From contig OU342806.1 of the NCBI GenBank assembly GCA_910591455.2, positions 20,640,535 to 20,704,534 on the forward strand: a stretch of DNA of 64,000 nt, in the 5' to 3' direction. The notes under the pieces are model-generated. The model had not been told where the DNA came from. It saw nothing but the letters and a program-made list of their open reading frames with translations, and searched no databases. Below are positions 12,897-35,700 of the stretch, one piece after another. The DNA is from Pholis gunnellus. Its lineage: Eukaryota > Chordata > Actinopteri > Perciformes > Pholidae. The position numbers and the translations under genes were made by a program. How positions within the stretch are numbered: the stretch's first letter is position 1; each line of letters begins with the position of its first letter.

Positions 12897-15035
12897 TCAC
12901 ACAGCGGTGGTGTCAGCCCTCAGCGGGGCTCTCTGCGGGCTGGCCCGGGCCTGCTGCTTCTCTGCCTCTCTGCGTTGCCGCTCCTGCAGGTAGCGCCTCA
13001 CCCTCCGGATGGTCTGGAAGGTGAGCACCGTGCCGGCGGTGTACAGGATGGCGGTGATGAGCCCGAACAGAGCCACGGCGGCGTCCGCCCCGCCCACGTC
13101 GCAGCTCATCCAGGTGTAGCCGTTCCGGGCGTACAGCCTCTCGCGCCGCTGACACACGTCCGTGGCGTTGACCCCGATGACGAAGTGGAGGTAGAGCCCC
13201 ACGGCCACCACGTACACCACAGCGCCCACCGCCTGAAACACCAGCGCTCCGTACAGAAGCCTCCGGGACATGCGGTGGGGCGGCTTGTTCCCGGCGACCA
13301 CGAACAGCAGCGAGAGGACGCCGATGGTGAGGCTGAAGGCGATGCCGCCGTAGATGCCCGGCGCCCTCATCTGGCTGTACTGACTGTCCAGTTTACGCAC
13401 CTCCTGCAGCTCGGTGCCCTGCAGGTTGAAGTTGGAGTTGATGTCGAAGCCGCCCAAGCCGCCCATGGCGGACAGTCCCGATGTCACCATCTGAGCTGCG
13501 ATCACACAGATCAGGACCAGGGCGTTGGTCAGCACAGAGCACATCAGCACGATGCCTGAAGGGAGACACACAAGAGACGTGTGTGAGGAAGGAGATCAGA
13601 CAATCGGATCAACACCGTTTGTTGTTATTCTCTCTATACACAGCAGCCTACTTAGTGTACAAAATAAACTATGTTCCTTCAGTGTACACAAAGACAGAAA
13701 CAAGGGCGAACTACAAAAAAAGACAGTAATAGATACTAGTATTAAGTTGTGTATATATACAGTAAACTAAAAAGACTTTAGGGGGGTATCTTTGAGGCTG
13801 CTGGGCTGAGCGCTGATGCTCTGATGAGAACAGTCCATGTGGGTGTTTGGTGGTCTCCATAATAGTTGAGGCCTTCCTTCAGGTGTACATGTCCTGAATC
13901 TGTTATTAACATTCCTGGAGGATCAACTCTTTTGTTACTTCGGCGCATGAACGGCATGTGATTAATCGAACAGACTCAGATATCAGGTTATCGGCTTTCT
14001 CCTTCATTAAAGTTACTCAGCCGATGACTCTGAAAGAAGATGCCTGTAAACACCAGAAAACCGGTCCGTCCAGTTTTCCTAGAACTGGGGACATGTGTGA
14101 GCTGCACTGAGACTGAAACCACGGCCTGTGACGCAGCGGCTTCTATTAGAGGAGCTTTTCCTTTGATCCGACCCGGATACTTCCACTGCGATCCTGACTC
14201 ACCTCTCCTGGAGCAAATGTGTGTGCATTTGGACTCCTGGTGCTCCACTCGAGGGGCTTCCCGCTCATGTCTGGGAGGGGAGTCGGCCTCACTAGGGTAG
14301 TATGGGGGTCGAGACGAAGACCTGGAGCACAGAAACACATGCATGAGGAAGTCATCTACCGCCTGCTGTTGGTGTCAATGACAAACAGAACCCTTTTCCA
14401 TGTTTTGTTTCATTGTTTCAACGATACGATAGGAAAATAAAAAAGATATTTGTAATTCAGTGGTTTATTTTGCTTGAAAGATATTTTATTCCTAAAGGCA
14501 GATGATCAAAACCCGAGATCATCTTTTCCACTTTTACGATGTTAAATATTATAGGTGAAATTAATAGTAAATTATATATATTGCATACTCTTTTTGTTAG
14601 TTAGATTTGCAGCGTTACAGCAGCCAGGACTCATAAATCACAAAAATAAATATCAACATTCAAGGAGGTAGCTGACAAACTAAATATAGACGACAGAACA
14701 TCTTATAAGACGCAGTGAACTACAGTTATGTGAGAATATTGGCTGAACTTATGACACACTGTACAATAATGTGTCTGGTAATAAAGTGTACATTAGTGGT
14801 GCTGGATTGAGTAACTGTACATTGCATCGTAAAAATGATTAAGAGTTTAAAACTAACAGTCATCCATTGTATGAACTCAGGACACAGATAGGATGTTATT
14901 TACTAACGGCACGTGACCCCACCTGTCGGGTGATGAACGTCTGTCATCGCGTGAGTCTCGGTCCTGTCGGCGGTCCCGGTTTCTCTCCCCCTTTCTCTCC
15001 CGGTGTCCCCGGTTTGAGCGGGGCGGCTGGCTCAT
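12897..15035 (-). CDS. marveld3: MARVEL domain-containing protein 3 (tight-junction tetraspan protein)
   Basis: MARVELD3 is a four-pass tight-junction protein related to occludin and tricellulin. Exons on the minus strand: 15035-14923, 14321-14203, 13555-12897; 113+119+659 nt gives 296 aa with frame closing at both GT-AG junctions. Exon 1 starts MSQPPRSNRGHRERKGERNR and is Arg/Asp-rich like the mammalian N-terminus. Exon 2 contains YYPSEAD and a Cys pair (KCTHIC) just before the membrane domain. Exon 3 encodes four hydrophobic segments (starting IVLMCSVLTNALVLI, GIAFSLTIGVLSLLF, LLYGALVFQAVGAVV, AAVALFGLITAILYT), with Cys residues in the second extracellular loop, and a basic, Glu-rich tail. 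The N-terminal region is shorter than I recall for the human protein. An in-frame upstream extension without ATG precedes the chosen start. Confidence 0.88.
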
Positions 15036-16327
15036 CACGCGACCTGCTGATCGAAACCGATACAGTTTCGACACAGAAATGACCTTTGAACAAATAGAAA
15101 CCGTACGAGTTAGTAAACAGTAAACAAACGGGTTTCTTATTAAATGTATTTTTGACGAATATTTATTTATTTTGTAACGTTTATTTACTTAATAAGAAGG
15201 CCTTAGCGACGGTTGATGTTGGCTTACGTTAGAACGCCACGAACGTAAACACTAAGTAAGTGGCGTAACGTTACACTGGTATCAACATCAAGTAGTATTC
15301 ATTAAAACAAAAACACACTTTTCTTTTAAAACAAGGAAGCTTTCTAAACGTCATGTGAAGCAACAACGGAGCCGAAGTCAGTTTAAAAAAAAAGATTTAA
15401 AAGAAAACATCGCTCTGAAGCCGTTAAGATACGTTAGCTAGTTTAATAGCTTTAAACATGTGATTACTAAAGTGTTAATTCGACCGTAAACTATCAAAGA
15501 TGAACTTACTGTCAATACGTGTCGATAAGAGCACTCTAAAGTCCAACTATAACGCCATTTCTTTTTTTTAATCACTCTCCGTTGTCCAGGTAGAAACAGC
15601 TCCACCCTACCTGTGGGAGGAGGAGGAGGAGGCGGAGGAGGAGCTACAACTTCAGGTAGGTGGATAAGTCCCGTACAGTCACCGCTGGTGCTTTTCAAAT
15701 GAGGTTTTTTATGGACGAAGTTGAAGCAGTTCTTCTGAATCAGTCGCTTTGTGTGTTGTCAGTCCCCCATCCGCGAGGCCAAAGAAGCCTCTGTTTACTC
15801 TGTTTTAAGGGGCATGAGCCTGTGTGTCTGTCTGTTGTGGAGGAATGTTGTTATTTATGTGCTTCTTTTATCAGCCAAGAGATTTGCATGCGGCTCCCTG
15901 AAGAGCCCTGTTGTGTTACCTCAATACTATTAACATCTCTCTGCTCCGGAATCACACATTACCAGGTTATTAGACAATACGGGGGCTGCTGACTGGCTTA
16001 TGAATGTTCTAACTCTGAAAACCAACTATGAGCTGCAACCATTAATCAATTAGTCAATTAAGCGATCCATCCGTGGCTTTAGTTATTCAGCCAAAAATCA
16101 CCACCGTTCACTGGTTGCAGCTCTAGTCCAGTGTGGTGTAGATTTGATGATTGTCTCTGTCACATTTAAAATAAAATTAGCCTTAATGTATTCCCAGAGG
16201 GGAAATTCAGTAGTTGCAGCAACACGACGACAGAAATAAAGATACACTTAGAAAGTTAAAAGATGAATAAGAAGAAGAAGGTTGTATGAATATGGATAGA
16301 AGTCAAAATAGAAACCACACAACAAGG
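15036..16327. other. Intergenic DNA upstream of marveld3
   Basis: Includes the marveld3 5' flank. A purine-rich stretch (GGAGGAGGAGGAGG near 15617-15640) is seen. No further gene recognised. Confidence 0.45.
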
Positions 16328-18713
16328 TACACAGTAAAATCGACAGTGTCAATGCAACACTTAAAGAGTAAATTTTAACACTGATTCAGTGAACATATGG
16401 TCCCTATCTACAGAGTGTTAAAGTAACACTGGACATAGTGTTACATTTTTAGAGTCAATTTAACACTGGTTAGAGTTAATATTTTACACTACACTACACT
16501 GAGAAGTGTTACTCAAATTTGACACTATGATGTAAATAACACTCTTAGTGTTATTGCAATTTGACACTAGGTCTTTTTGAGTGTTAATCAAAATTAACTC
16601 TAAATAAGTTACTCTTCATGAGTGTTAAACCTACTTGACACTAAGTGTTGATTAAGAAATTACTCCAAATACAGTGTTGATTTTGAACTGACTCCTGCCA
16701 GTGTTAAAACATATTTCCTCTTGTATTTACTCCCTTAGCGTAATTCTTACCCAACACCTTATTTTCAATTTACTCTGTTTTAACTCTTCAACAGAACACT
16801 TTTAAGAGTTTTACATTTTCTACTTGACCATATCCAGCTAACACTTCAAACAATAAAACAAAAAATGTTTGCAGGAGAAAAAACAACAAACACCATTATA
16901 TCATATCTTAATAACAATTTATTAAAAATAAAAACATTTAGTTTGCATACAATTTTTCATTAACAGTTTAGAGATGCAAGTGTAACTCCCATTTGTGCTA
17001 CATTGTGCAACAATTAATTAAACCTCACTTTCAGTTTCAAAGATGGAAAAAAACATTGTTCTTAAAAGACACGGTATATTTAGAATAGTACAATCTTAAC
17101 AATGTCTGTAAATATTGAAATATGTGTGTTTACAGTGCATTTAGAGGATATACACAGAACAATTCAAGCTATTTTCACCCTATAGAACAAACTTCGCTAT
17201 CATCTGCAATCTACCAGCAGGTGTTCGAATTACATTTCTAAAGGAGAGATTCACAGATTTCTACCTTTTATTTCAATTTCTCTGCTCATGGTGTGAAAAA
17301 CAGTGTGTAAATCTAACTGCACTCAAATTTGGTATTAAAACATATAGTTACAGATACAATATTTTAAAGTGACAGCCCTCATGGCTCTATTGTAAAGGTC
17401 TTTGTTGGAATCTATTGGTATCTTGGCAGATGATAGAAAGATGTGTATAAGTTGAATAACAATAACTATTTTAACCACAGTAAATGCAGACAAATCATCC
17501 TTCGGAAAAATGACTCAAGTCTTGCTGGCAAAAATTGTACAAACAAACAATTCTTCGTATTGAACAGCCAAATCCAATTTGACAGACAAAGTTCTGAGTT
17601 GAGTACAGCCCTAAAATAAATATATATATATATTTTTCCCACAAGCGTAGAAGAACAGATGTGCATGAAGAAGAGACATCTAAATTACCTCAGAGTTTCA
17701 GTCACCTTTTGTCCGGTTGTGTTCCTTGACAATATCGTCTCCACCAGGTTTCTTGGCCAACGCAGATTTTTCCAACTGTGAAACGATGATTTTTGTTTTA
17801 ATCACATGGCATCTGTAAAAACAGAAAAAGTGAAATGGCATTATGACCCACATCACAATTCATTCTGAGACAACACTGAAGTTAAATGTAACACTAACTA
17901 GCTTTTGTCAAACACATTAAAAACGACTGAATGTAATTAGACAGCAATAGACAGAAAATAAACTATTAATTTAATCTAATTGGCTTCAAAGTGAATCCTT
18001 GTAGGAGTGCCCATGCACTCAAAAGGGAAGGTTTGTCACGGATAATATCACAACTCCCCACACACGCAGTATTTGCTATTTACTGTCATCTATGGACATT
18101 GAAAACAATACAATACTGTCAATACCTCTCTTGCCCACATTGTGGAGTTTGATGTTAGCTAGTTAGCCTAGCTAACTTAATGTGCGAGCACATTTGAGCT
18201 AACGTTAGCTTTCAACTCGGTCAGGTTAGCCCTCTGCTAGTCGGTATTTCAAGACACAAAAACAACTGGAGTCTATGTTGAACAACAATATTAAGTTATT
18301 CTAATTATTCTTTTTTGCTGAAATGCCAAAATTTGGTTTCTTAAGTGATTTAGAGAAACTTACCAGTCTGTCGAGAAGTGCAAAATGGCGGGGCGAAGCT
18401 CATGATCCGTTTGAAAGGAGAAGGAGGTGGGAGGAGCTTTCCAGAGTTCAGAGTTCTTTCCAGAGTACACTACAGCAGTGAACAATGACATCAACACTGG
18501 GGAGCGATTTACTCTTGCTGTTGTTGTAATAACTCTGAAATAGTCAATGTACATTGACACTGTATATTTGACACTGAAAAGTTTAACTCTGATTATTTTC
18601 ACCAACACTGGCCGATAAATTGGTAGTAATTACTCTTGCCATTGTTGTAATAACTCTGAAAGAGTCAATGTACTATGACACTGCATATTTGACACTGGGG
18701 AATTTGCTGTGTA
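16328..18713. mobile_element. 2.4-kb TIR element with AGTGTTA-type subterminal repeats
   Basis: The left end CACAGTAAAATCGACAGTGTC (from about 16330) and the right end, which reverse-complements to CACAGCAAATTCCCCAGTGTC, are inverted repeats flanked by TA. About 400 bp inside the left end and 230 bp inside the right end are packed with diverged copies of a short ACTCT/GACACT/AGTGTTA motif in both orientations. The middle is AT-rich with no intact transposase. A minus-strand exon-like stretch lies at about 17703-17817. Family not identified. Confidence 0.6.
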
Positions 18714-19524
18714 CAAGTGACAGTGGTGGGATGTGATAATGATCATAATAAAGCTGAGTTAGCAAATATAGTTTAAGCAGCATACACCCGACTGATATAG
18801 AACATGATTCAGCAATGATACTTAGTTTATGATAGTTTATGATCGTAGGCTAATACATGAGAGTGAACTGAATATATTTTGGTTTGGTTGGACTGTCATT
18901 TCAATACATCACTGTTGGCTGTGGTGGGAAATATATATATATAAAACAGGCATTTTTCACACATTTTTTTCACATTTTATACACAAAGCCATTAATCAAT
19001 TACTTCATAAAATCATTAGCAGATTAATCAATGATGAAAATATTCATCAGTTGCAGTGCTAAAACAGACATACTGCATCTTGCAAAACCAAATGGGGTTC
19101 AATCTACCAAACAGGTCTACTGGGCACGTGCAAGCCCCTAGGGGCCCATAAGCCATTGTAATTGTCTGTCATTAGTTATTTTGTTGAGAAAATAATAGAA
19201 ATTAGGAAGTACTTAATGTTAAAGTATGGTTGTCATTACAACTTTGAGATAATTCATTTGTTACTTTATTTTAGAGCACTAATTATCAGTAAATTATAAG
19301 TTTTTAGTTAAAACCTTGTGAATATTATAAGTATAATCAATGTCCACTAGGCGGCAGTATTAAAGAAACGGAGAATGTTGCAGCAGTAAAATACTTCCGG
19401 GTTGTAGCTCTGTAAACAACAACAAAGGGCAAAACCAATGGGCAAAGCCAGCGTGGTTTAACTCACTAGTCGTCCTGTCTGTGTCCGAGTTTATCGTGGA
19501 AACACATTTCTCCTCCGTTCAGTC
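18714..19524. other. Intergenic DNA and 5' flank of the C8orf82 orthologue
   Basis: AT-rich; no gene recognised. The last 150 bases become GC-richer before the start codon at 19525, as expected for a promoter/5' UTR. Confidence 0.4.
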
Positions 19525-19832
19525 ATGCTGTTCCTCCGGACGGCTGCTCTCACCTGCAGGGGTCTGACCGCCCTGCGCTGCCTGCCCGCCGGCTGCAGCG
19601 CCTCCAGATTTACCGCTACATACATCCAGGGCCAGAGCCCGGAGCCACGTATCCGAGAGTACTTCTACTATATTGACCACCAAGGACAGGTGAGTGTGTA
19701 AACTGACACAAACACAGACTGATACAATAGATCCTCCTGCTACCATGACATGTTGGTCTCTGCTCCACTTACAGCTGTTCCTCGATGACACCAAAGTGAA
19801 GAACTTTGTCACCTGCTTCAAAGGTAGAAATC

Positions 19833-19892
<60 letters not shown>

Positions 19893-21481
19893 GTGCTATT
19901 TAACAGTTTATAATTTAGTCGAATGCATTCCTAACTGGAGGTTATGAATAGCCCAAAAAATACCTCCACCTCATAGACTTAAGCTCAAGTGTAAACTAGG
20001 CTAAAGGAACAGTCTGACTGTTGTGTCCACACTATGTATGAATATAATGGCATGTCAGGATAAACCTTAAACCACATGTTCCTCCCCATTTTAGCAAACT
20101 GTGCACAATAATCCTAACCTTGAATAGTTAAGAGCATCAAGTTTGCTGTGTGGTAATTTGATAAAACTCAAGTTTATTTAGGAATATGCACCATGTAATC
20201 ACAATATCTGCCCAAATAGTTGAGTTTTTTTAACTGGATTTGACACATGCTTTAAAAGATAAGGCTGTCGGTATTCTTTATTTTTGCTGTTGTCAACAAA
20301 TCCCATGAAGAGACTAACAACAATGTGGAGTCTGTCTCTCAATACTTTCTGACTTCTTTGCCCCGTCTGTGTCTCTCAGCTCCTAACCCATCGGTTCCTA
20401 CTGAACAGCTCATAAATATACATATAAATATGTTTTTTTTTTGTTTTTTTTCAAAGGGTCAATATGTTTTTCTAAAACAGCTGGTCACTGTAGTTTTTAA
20501 CAAACATTACTCAAACAGGAGTAAATAGTTCATTTGTTGGGGACTATAGAGCTATTTGTCGCGAATTAATCCACATTTGGTGCTCTGGTGAACTCTGGCA
20601 GCATTACGGTGCGTGTTGGATTGAGCCGAAATACAGCACAGTGTACGTTTCTCATAGTAATGAAGGAACACGTCACCCAGTGCTACAGTGAGGCTCATTG
20701 GTGTGTTTTCAATACATTTTGGACAACAGTGGCGCCCCATGGCACAGAGGACACAAATAAAACAGGCTTTGGTTCACACACATTAATTGTCAGTGATTGT
20801 TTAATGGACTTTGTTGACAAAAAGAATATCATTACGACATGGTGTCAGCTAATGAGTCTAATATGGGCTAAAATAGCTGAGACCTATGACGGTCTGTTTA
20901 AGTGTGAAACACCTGTAGATGCCTTCAGTGTATTTCTGATGTGACTTAAACTCGTGTTTTCCATCACACGATGTCTCCCTCTTCCTTTAATACCAGACAA
21001 ACAGTTCCTGGTCTTCTTCTTCAGTCGGCTGCGTTCCAACCAGAGCGGTCGCTATGAGGAGGACTTCCCCTTCTTGTCCCTGTGTGGCCGGGAGAGGAAC
21101 TTTGTGCGCTGCGATGACCGTCCCGTTGTCTTCACCCACCTGCTGCAGAGTCCCGCGGGAGAGCCGGAGCTGCTGTCGTACTGCGGCGGGGCAGAGAAGC
21201 TGTCCGCCCCGTTCCGCCCGGAGGCGCTGTACATGCATCCCGCCAGCGGACGGGTTTACCACCCGTGCTCGGAGCGCGGAGGCGGAGGCGGGGTCGGCCT
21301 GGTCAGGTCGGCTCTGGCCATCGAGCTCAGCCCGTTCTTTGTTTACGCTTCGGAGCACGGCCAATCGGGACAGCCTACACACTTTCTCTGGGGGGGGCAG
21401 AGGCACACGCTGACCAATGAGCTTGCGGGATGCTTCCCCACTGCGGAGGAGACCGGCGGGCAGCAGGATGGACTGGGATAA
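19525..21481 (+). CDS. UPF0598 family protein, orthologue of human C8orf82
   Basis: Three exons: 19525-19689, 19775-19823, 20997-21481. GT-AG junctions keep frame, and 699 nt encode 232 aa plus TAA. Family signatures are REYFYYIDHQGQLFLDDTKV (exons 1-2), NFVTCFKDKQFLVFFFSRLR (exons 2-3) and the RYEEDFPFLSLCGRERNFVR segment. The N-terminus (MLFLRTAALTCRGLTALRCL) is basic, hydrophobic and free of acidic residues, compatible with mitochondrial import; that is inference. The molecular function of UPF0598 is not established. It lies 1.3 kb upstream of naprt on the same strand; human C8orf82 and NAPRT both map to 8q24.3. Confidence 0.88.
19834..19890. repeat. (AC)n microsatellite, about 28 units
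   Basis: Perfect AC dinucleotide run in intron 2 of the C8orf82 orthologue, starting 10 bases after the donor site. Confidence 0.95.
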
Positions 21482-22114
21482 CGAACAGAGCTGGTCAAAT
21501 TGAGTGCCTCTTAGATTTTGAAATACTGTCCACGTAAACCATCTGTTTAACAGAGTGGTGATCACGATGGGATTGTTACTGTTTGAAGCCTGAGCTGATG
21601 TTACTTTATGTAACGTGATACGACATCTCACTCATATTCATTGATGATGCAGAGTGTTTTTGGGCTTCTTTTGGCTTGAGACTCCTCAAACAAAGCATCG
21701 TCTCAATTAACCTGTAAAGTAAAGAGCAGCATTATAGAAACTTTGCTAAAGAGAAGAGAGCAGATACTTGGCACATTGAGATGTTTGTACATCAAGCAAC
21801 ACCAGACTATAGCCAGAATAATATAAATATATATAATATATATCATATTTAGAGTCACAGATGTCTGCAGCTGAGTGCTAAATAGTTTCATCATTTTGGC
21901 TGAATGAAATTTGAAAATGTGATATATTGGTGTGCTTGTGTGGATTTCAATTAAATAGTATTTAATGTTCTTGAAATATGATGGAAAGAAAACACAGAAT
22001 CTTGAATATTTATTTATAAATGAATAACACCAGGAACATTTTCTGAACAAAACAATTAGAAGCATTTAAACATATTCTGAATTTAAGCTGTACTGTATAG
22101 TCAGATCCTTCTTT

Positions 22115-22120
22115 AATAAA
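22115..22120 (+). terminator. Candidate polyadenylation signal of the C8orf82 orthologue
   Basis: AATAAA about 630 bases after the stop codon at 21481. The 21482-22730 interval is otherwise AT-rich with no exon seen. Confidence 0.4.
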
Positions 22121-22736
22121 GTGAGATTCTTTGGATATTTTGTTTTGTATTGTTTTATGTTACAGTCTTCATAAGAAATGTTTTACATGAAATTAGTTCT
22201 GCAGATCTTGCCACTCTCTCCCTCAAAGTAACATTTACCCAAATATGGTACTATGCCATGTTACTGTATGTGTACTTTAATCGAGTATTTCTCTGTTGTG
22301 CTGATAATTCAACTCCACTACATGTGTCTGACTGATGTAGTTGTCAATTGGCATATAAAGATGATACATTATTTCATTTTTACAAAATTGTTTTAATTTT
22401 AAAGTTAATCTTACACACAAACATATCTACAATTCAACACCACTAAAGCCATGTTGCTTGTGCTCTGGGTTATTCATTCATATATATTTTTTCTCACAAA
22501 AATCCGTCCTCCTTGCACAGTTGGCAACAACCTGTCTCGAGAAAAGGTAAACGTCCTCATACAGTTGCGCATCATAGTGAAAGTGTCTATTGGCTCACGA
22601 TAATGGCTTATCTCAAACTGGAACTGCAGCATAATTGTTTTTCCCCAGCACACATCACGCCTCTCCGTGCCTCGGGGTGTTTGTCTCAGCCACATAGAGC
22701 GCGCGAGGGCAGTCAGTGGGGCTTTTAAAAAAAAAG

Positions 22737-22755
22737 ACTGCAAGTCCCAGAGATC
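22737..22755 (+). promoter_or_regulatory. ZNF143/Staf-like promoter motif upstream of naprt
   Basis: ACTGCAAGTCCCAGAGATC, 50 bases before the naprt start codon, matches most positions of the known ZNF143 consensus ACTACAANTCCCAGVATGC (mismatches at two or three positions). Confidence 0.35.
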
Positions 22756-22804
22756 CCGGCATCAGTGAACCGAGAGTCAGGACTTAAAAAAAAAACAAAA
22801 AAAC

Positions 22805-32930
<10,126 letters not shown>

Positions 32931-33634
32931 ATATAATCCTAGACAACTGCTCTCTTGTCATCTCCTGTGTTTTTTTTTTTGTTTTGTCTTTTTATTGACC
33001 GTCTTTTCCAAAGTGCCTCCTGGTGAGAGAAATGCATATGTTTGTAGAGCATTCTCCCAATAAACCCGAACATACTCTCCAAATATAGGAATACACGAAT
33101 GTGTTGTGGCCTATGTCATTCAGCTAATGTCTGTACAACAGGGTTTAGATGAGCACAGCTTTACTTTGTACTTTTGCAAGCCCAGAGTGGACAGATGGCA
33201 TTCCTTTGCATAGTACGTCAGACTATTTCCTCCCTGTCAGAACGTCTTTCACATTGACTCTATTATTTGTTTTGGCATCAAGGAAATCTAGTATTTCTTT
33301 TCTCTTTGGCCGAGACATTCAATCTCTGAAATAAAGAAATAATGTGTTACTAGAAAAGAACTGGTGAAAAAAATAGATGAGAAATATTTTCAGAAAGCAG
33401 AAGAGGGTAATGATTATTAAAGACACCCAAACAAGAAATAATTCACATTTAAATGTAGAACTTAAGAATCAAGTATTTATACTTTACTATCTGAGTAAAT
33501 ATAAAAAATGAAAAAGGGTGTGGGAGGGTTTGTTGACGTGATGCTTTTCAAAGTAACAAAAGAAGATATGAGAACACACCCAATGCCCAAGGTTTTTCCG
33601 CATGCCTTGTACTATTTATACAACACCTTTGCAG
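32931..33634. other. naprt 3' UTR and LY6 promoter-proximal spacer
   Basis: No gene. The unit 2 counterpart is longer by two segments (about 115 and 190 bp) that unit 3 also has. Confidence 0.5.
33059..33064 (+). terminator. Candidate polyadenylation signal of naprt
   Basis: AATAAA 129 bases after the naprt stop codon; conserved in unit 2 at 46527-46532. Confidence 0.55.
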
Positions 33635-33643
33635 TATATAAAG
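33635..33643 (+). promoter_or_regulatory. TATA box of LY6 gene copy A
   Basis: TATATAAAG lies 70 bases upstream of the start codon and is conserved at the same spacing in all three copies (47383, 63707). A transcription start near 33665 would fit. Confidence 0.65.
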
Positions 33644-33704
33644 TATTGTGGATATGAAGGTGTAGTATCCAGTAAAACTTATCTACAGTACTTACCTGTT
33701 CATC

Positions 33705-35625
33705 ATGATGAAGCTGATCTTTTCTCTGACCCTCTACTTGCTCCTCTCCAGCACAGGTAACTTTACTTTTTCTTAAAATTGTTGTTTAATTTACCAAGAA
33801 TCTTTTTAAATCCGTACAAATATTCTAGATAATATGAATATAGATAAGACTTAATTGATCCAAAGGGGGTAAATTATAGAACAGCAGAAGAAGCAGTCTA
33901 CAGATGTAGGAAACAAATAAAGGCAATTTAAAATAATAAATACAACAAAATGTGAAAAATAAGTAAATTACAAAATGTATTTCAACTTTAATTGTATATA
34001 ATACAATACTTGGGCAAAACACATGACAAGACTTGGCTGTGCAATAGTGCAGAAGAGTCTTGTGGTGCAAATTAGACACTTAAAACAGGTTTAACCAGAA
34101 CAACCTCACGTCATTTAAAATCCCTTTACACACGATGAAGAACAGTTTTCAGCCTTTATAGAAAATGAATACACTTCAGATATTTGATTTGACATTTGAG
34201 ATGTGATCGTCACTCATTGACTGTTTTTCTCCCAAATGCAGCTCGAGCACTTCAGTGTCAGACTTGCACAAATCCGCAGTGTTCAACCACAACGCTAGTG
34301 ACATGTTCCTCAGAGACGATGTGTGTAACAGCTTCCATTAAAGGTAGGCATTTCTTTATACCATGTTCTACTTTTGAGTGAAATAAATGTACTGCAGAGT
34401 TATGTGTTCTTTCTGTAAATATTGACGAACTGCAATTTTTTTTGTAGCCACTTCATCTGGAACCACAGCACAGCAAATAATCAAGGCTTGTGCATCATCC
34501 TCCCTGTGTCAAGCCACAGGCACTCAGACATTTTCAGCCAACTTGGGTGTTTCGGGTTCAGTTGCATCTGCTGAGTGCTGCAACACAGATGTTTGCAACA
34601 CAGCCATTCTACCGCGTAAGTACAGATGTATAAATACCTAATTTAAGATGAAAAAATCCAAAATAGACTTTGACAAACTTACATTTTGTGACTTTTAAAT
34701 GTTCTCTCTTCCTCAAACAAATTATGTTTTTTTCTCTTTCAGCCCCTGCTGCTCAGACATTTAACGCCCTACAGTGTCTCACTTGTAGCCCTGTGACCTC
34801 TCAATGTACTTCTCAAGTACAATGTAGTGGGGTGGAGGACCGCTGCTTTCAAGCGAGTGGTGAGTCTTATTCATACGAAGTTGCCAAAAATTATGTTACA
34901 ACCTTTAAGTATCTTAAACCAACTACATGTGAGATCTGGAAAATCAACAAGTGGAGGAAAGTAAAGAAGTACATGTCCTGAACTGCTGTTCTAAAGAATT
35001 TGTAGTATTTCTATGATATGGTACTTAATACTTATAGTCCACTAAATATCACTGGTAATTATTGTACTTTTTACTGCAGTACAGTCCTATGACTGTTATA
35101 GTGACTAGTTACTTCAAGAAAAGTCAATACACTTACGTTTTTGTTCGAATATTCACAAAATGTTACATGTCAAAATTCAATAGTATTCAAAGTATAGTAA
35201 TAACACGTACAAAGTGAAAATACTTGGATTCTTTTAAAGTATATTCTACATCGTGGTATTACGTATTTTAATGAATTAGAAAACTTACAACAATGAAGGC
35301 TGTATAGTTAAACAATGATTTGTCCTCTACAGTGACAAGTGGGTCCAGCACTTCTCCAGCTTTTGGCTGTGCATCTGCAAACCTGTGTGCAGCTGCTGCA
35401 AGCCTGGGTAGCCTTCCTTTCTTCCAAAGCATTGGAAGCATAAGCAGTGGACCATCCTGTTGTGGAACCAGTTTCTGTACTGCCACAACAACTGCAGATT
35501 CAACAACAACCACTGCACCAACGAATACAAATGCTACAACTATAGGTACTACCAGTGACGCCTGCTGTTTCAGACTGAGTGTGATCCATCTGCTGCTCGG
35601 ACTCATTATCTTTGCTGTCTGTTAG
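33705..35625 (+). CDS. GPI-anchored protein with two LY6/uPAR domains, copy A (short linker)
   Basis: Exons 33705-33756, 34242-34343, 34448-34615, 34743-34859, 35333-35625. All introns are phase 1, as usual for LY6 genes, and 732 nt encode 243 aa. Exon 1 is a signal peptide (MMKLIFSLTLYLLLSSTA). Exons 2-3 form one three-finger domain opening LQCQTC and closing ECCNTDVCN, with 10 Cys. Exon 4 plus the start of exon 5 form a second (LQCLTC to CCGTSFC, 10 Cys). A Thr/Ala linker of about 30 residues follows, then a hydrophobic C-terminus (SVIHLLLGLIIFAVC) typical of a GPI signal. LY6/uPAR proteins are cell-surface or secreted ligand binders; the specific function here is unknown. Two start ATGs are adjacent; the first is used here. 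Confidence 0.85.
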
Positions 35626-35694
35626 AACAAGGGCGCTTCGACAAAGCACCTATGAAGCTACCAGAAGGACTCTGAAACAGGATTATTATTGTAA

Positions 35695-35700
35695 AATAAA
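35695..35700 (+). terminator. Candidate polyadenylation signal of LY6 copy A
   Basis: AATAAA 70 bases after the stop; conserved in copy B at 55659-55664. A second AATAAA with a downstream T/G-rich stretch lies at 36456. Confidence 0.45.
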
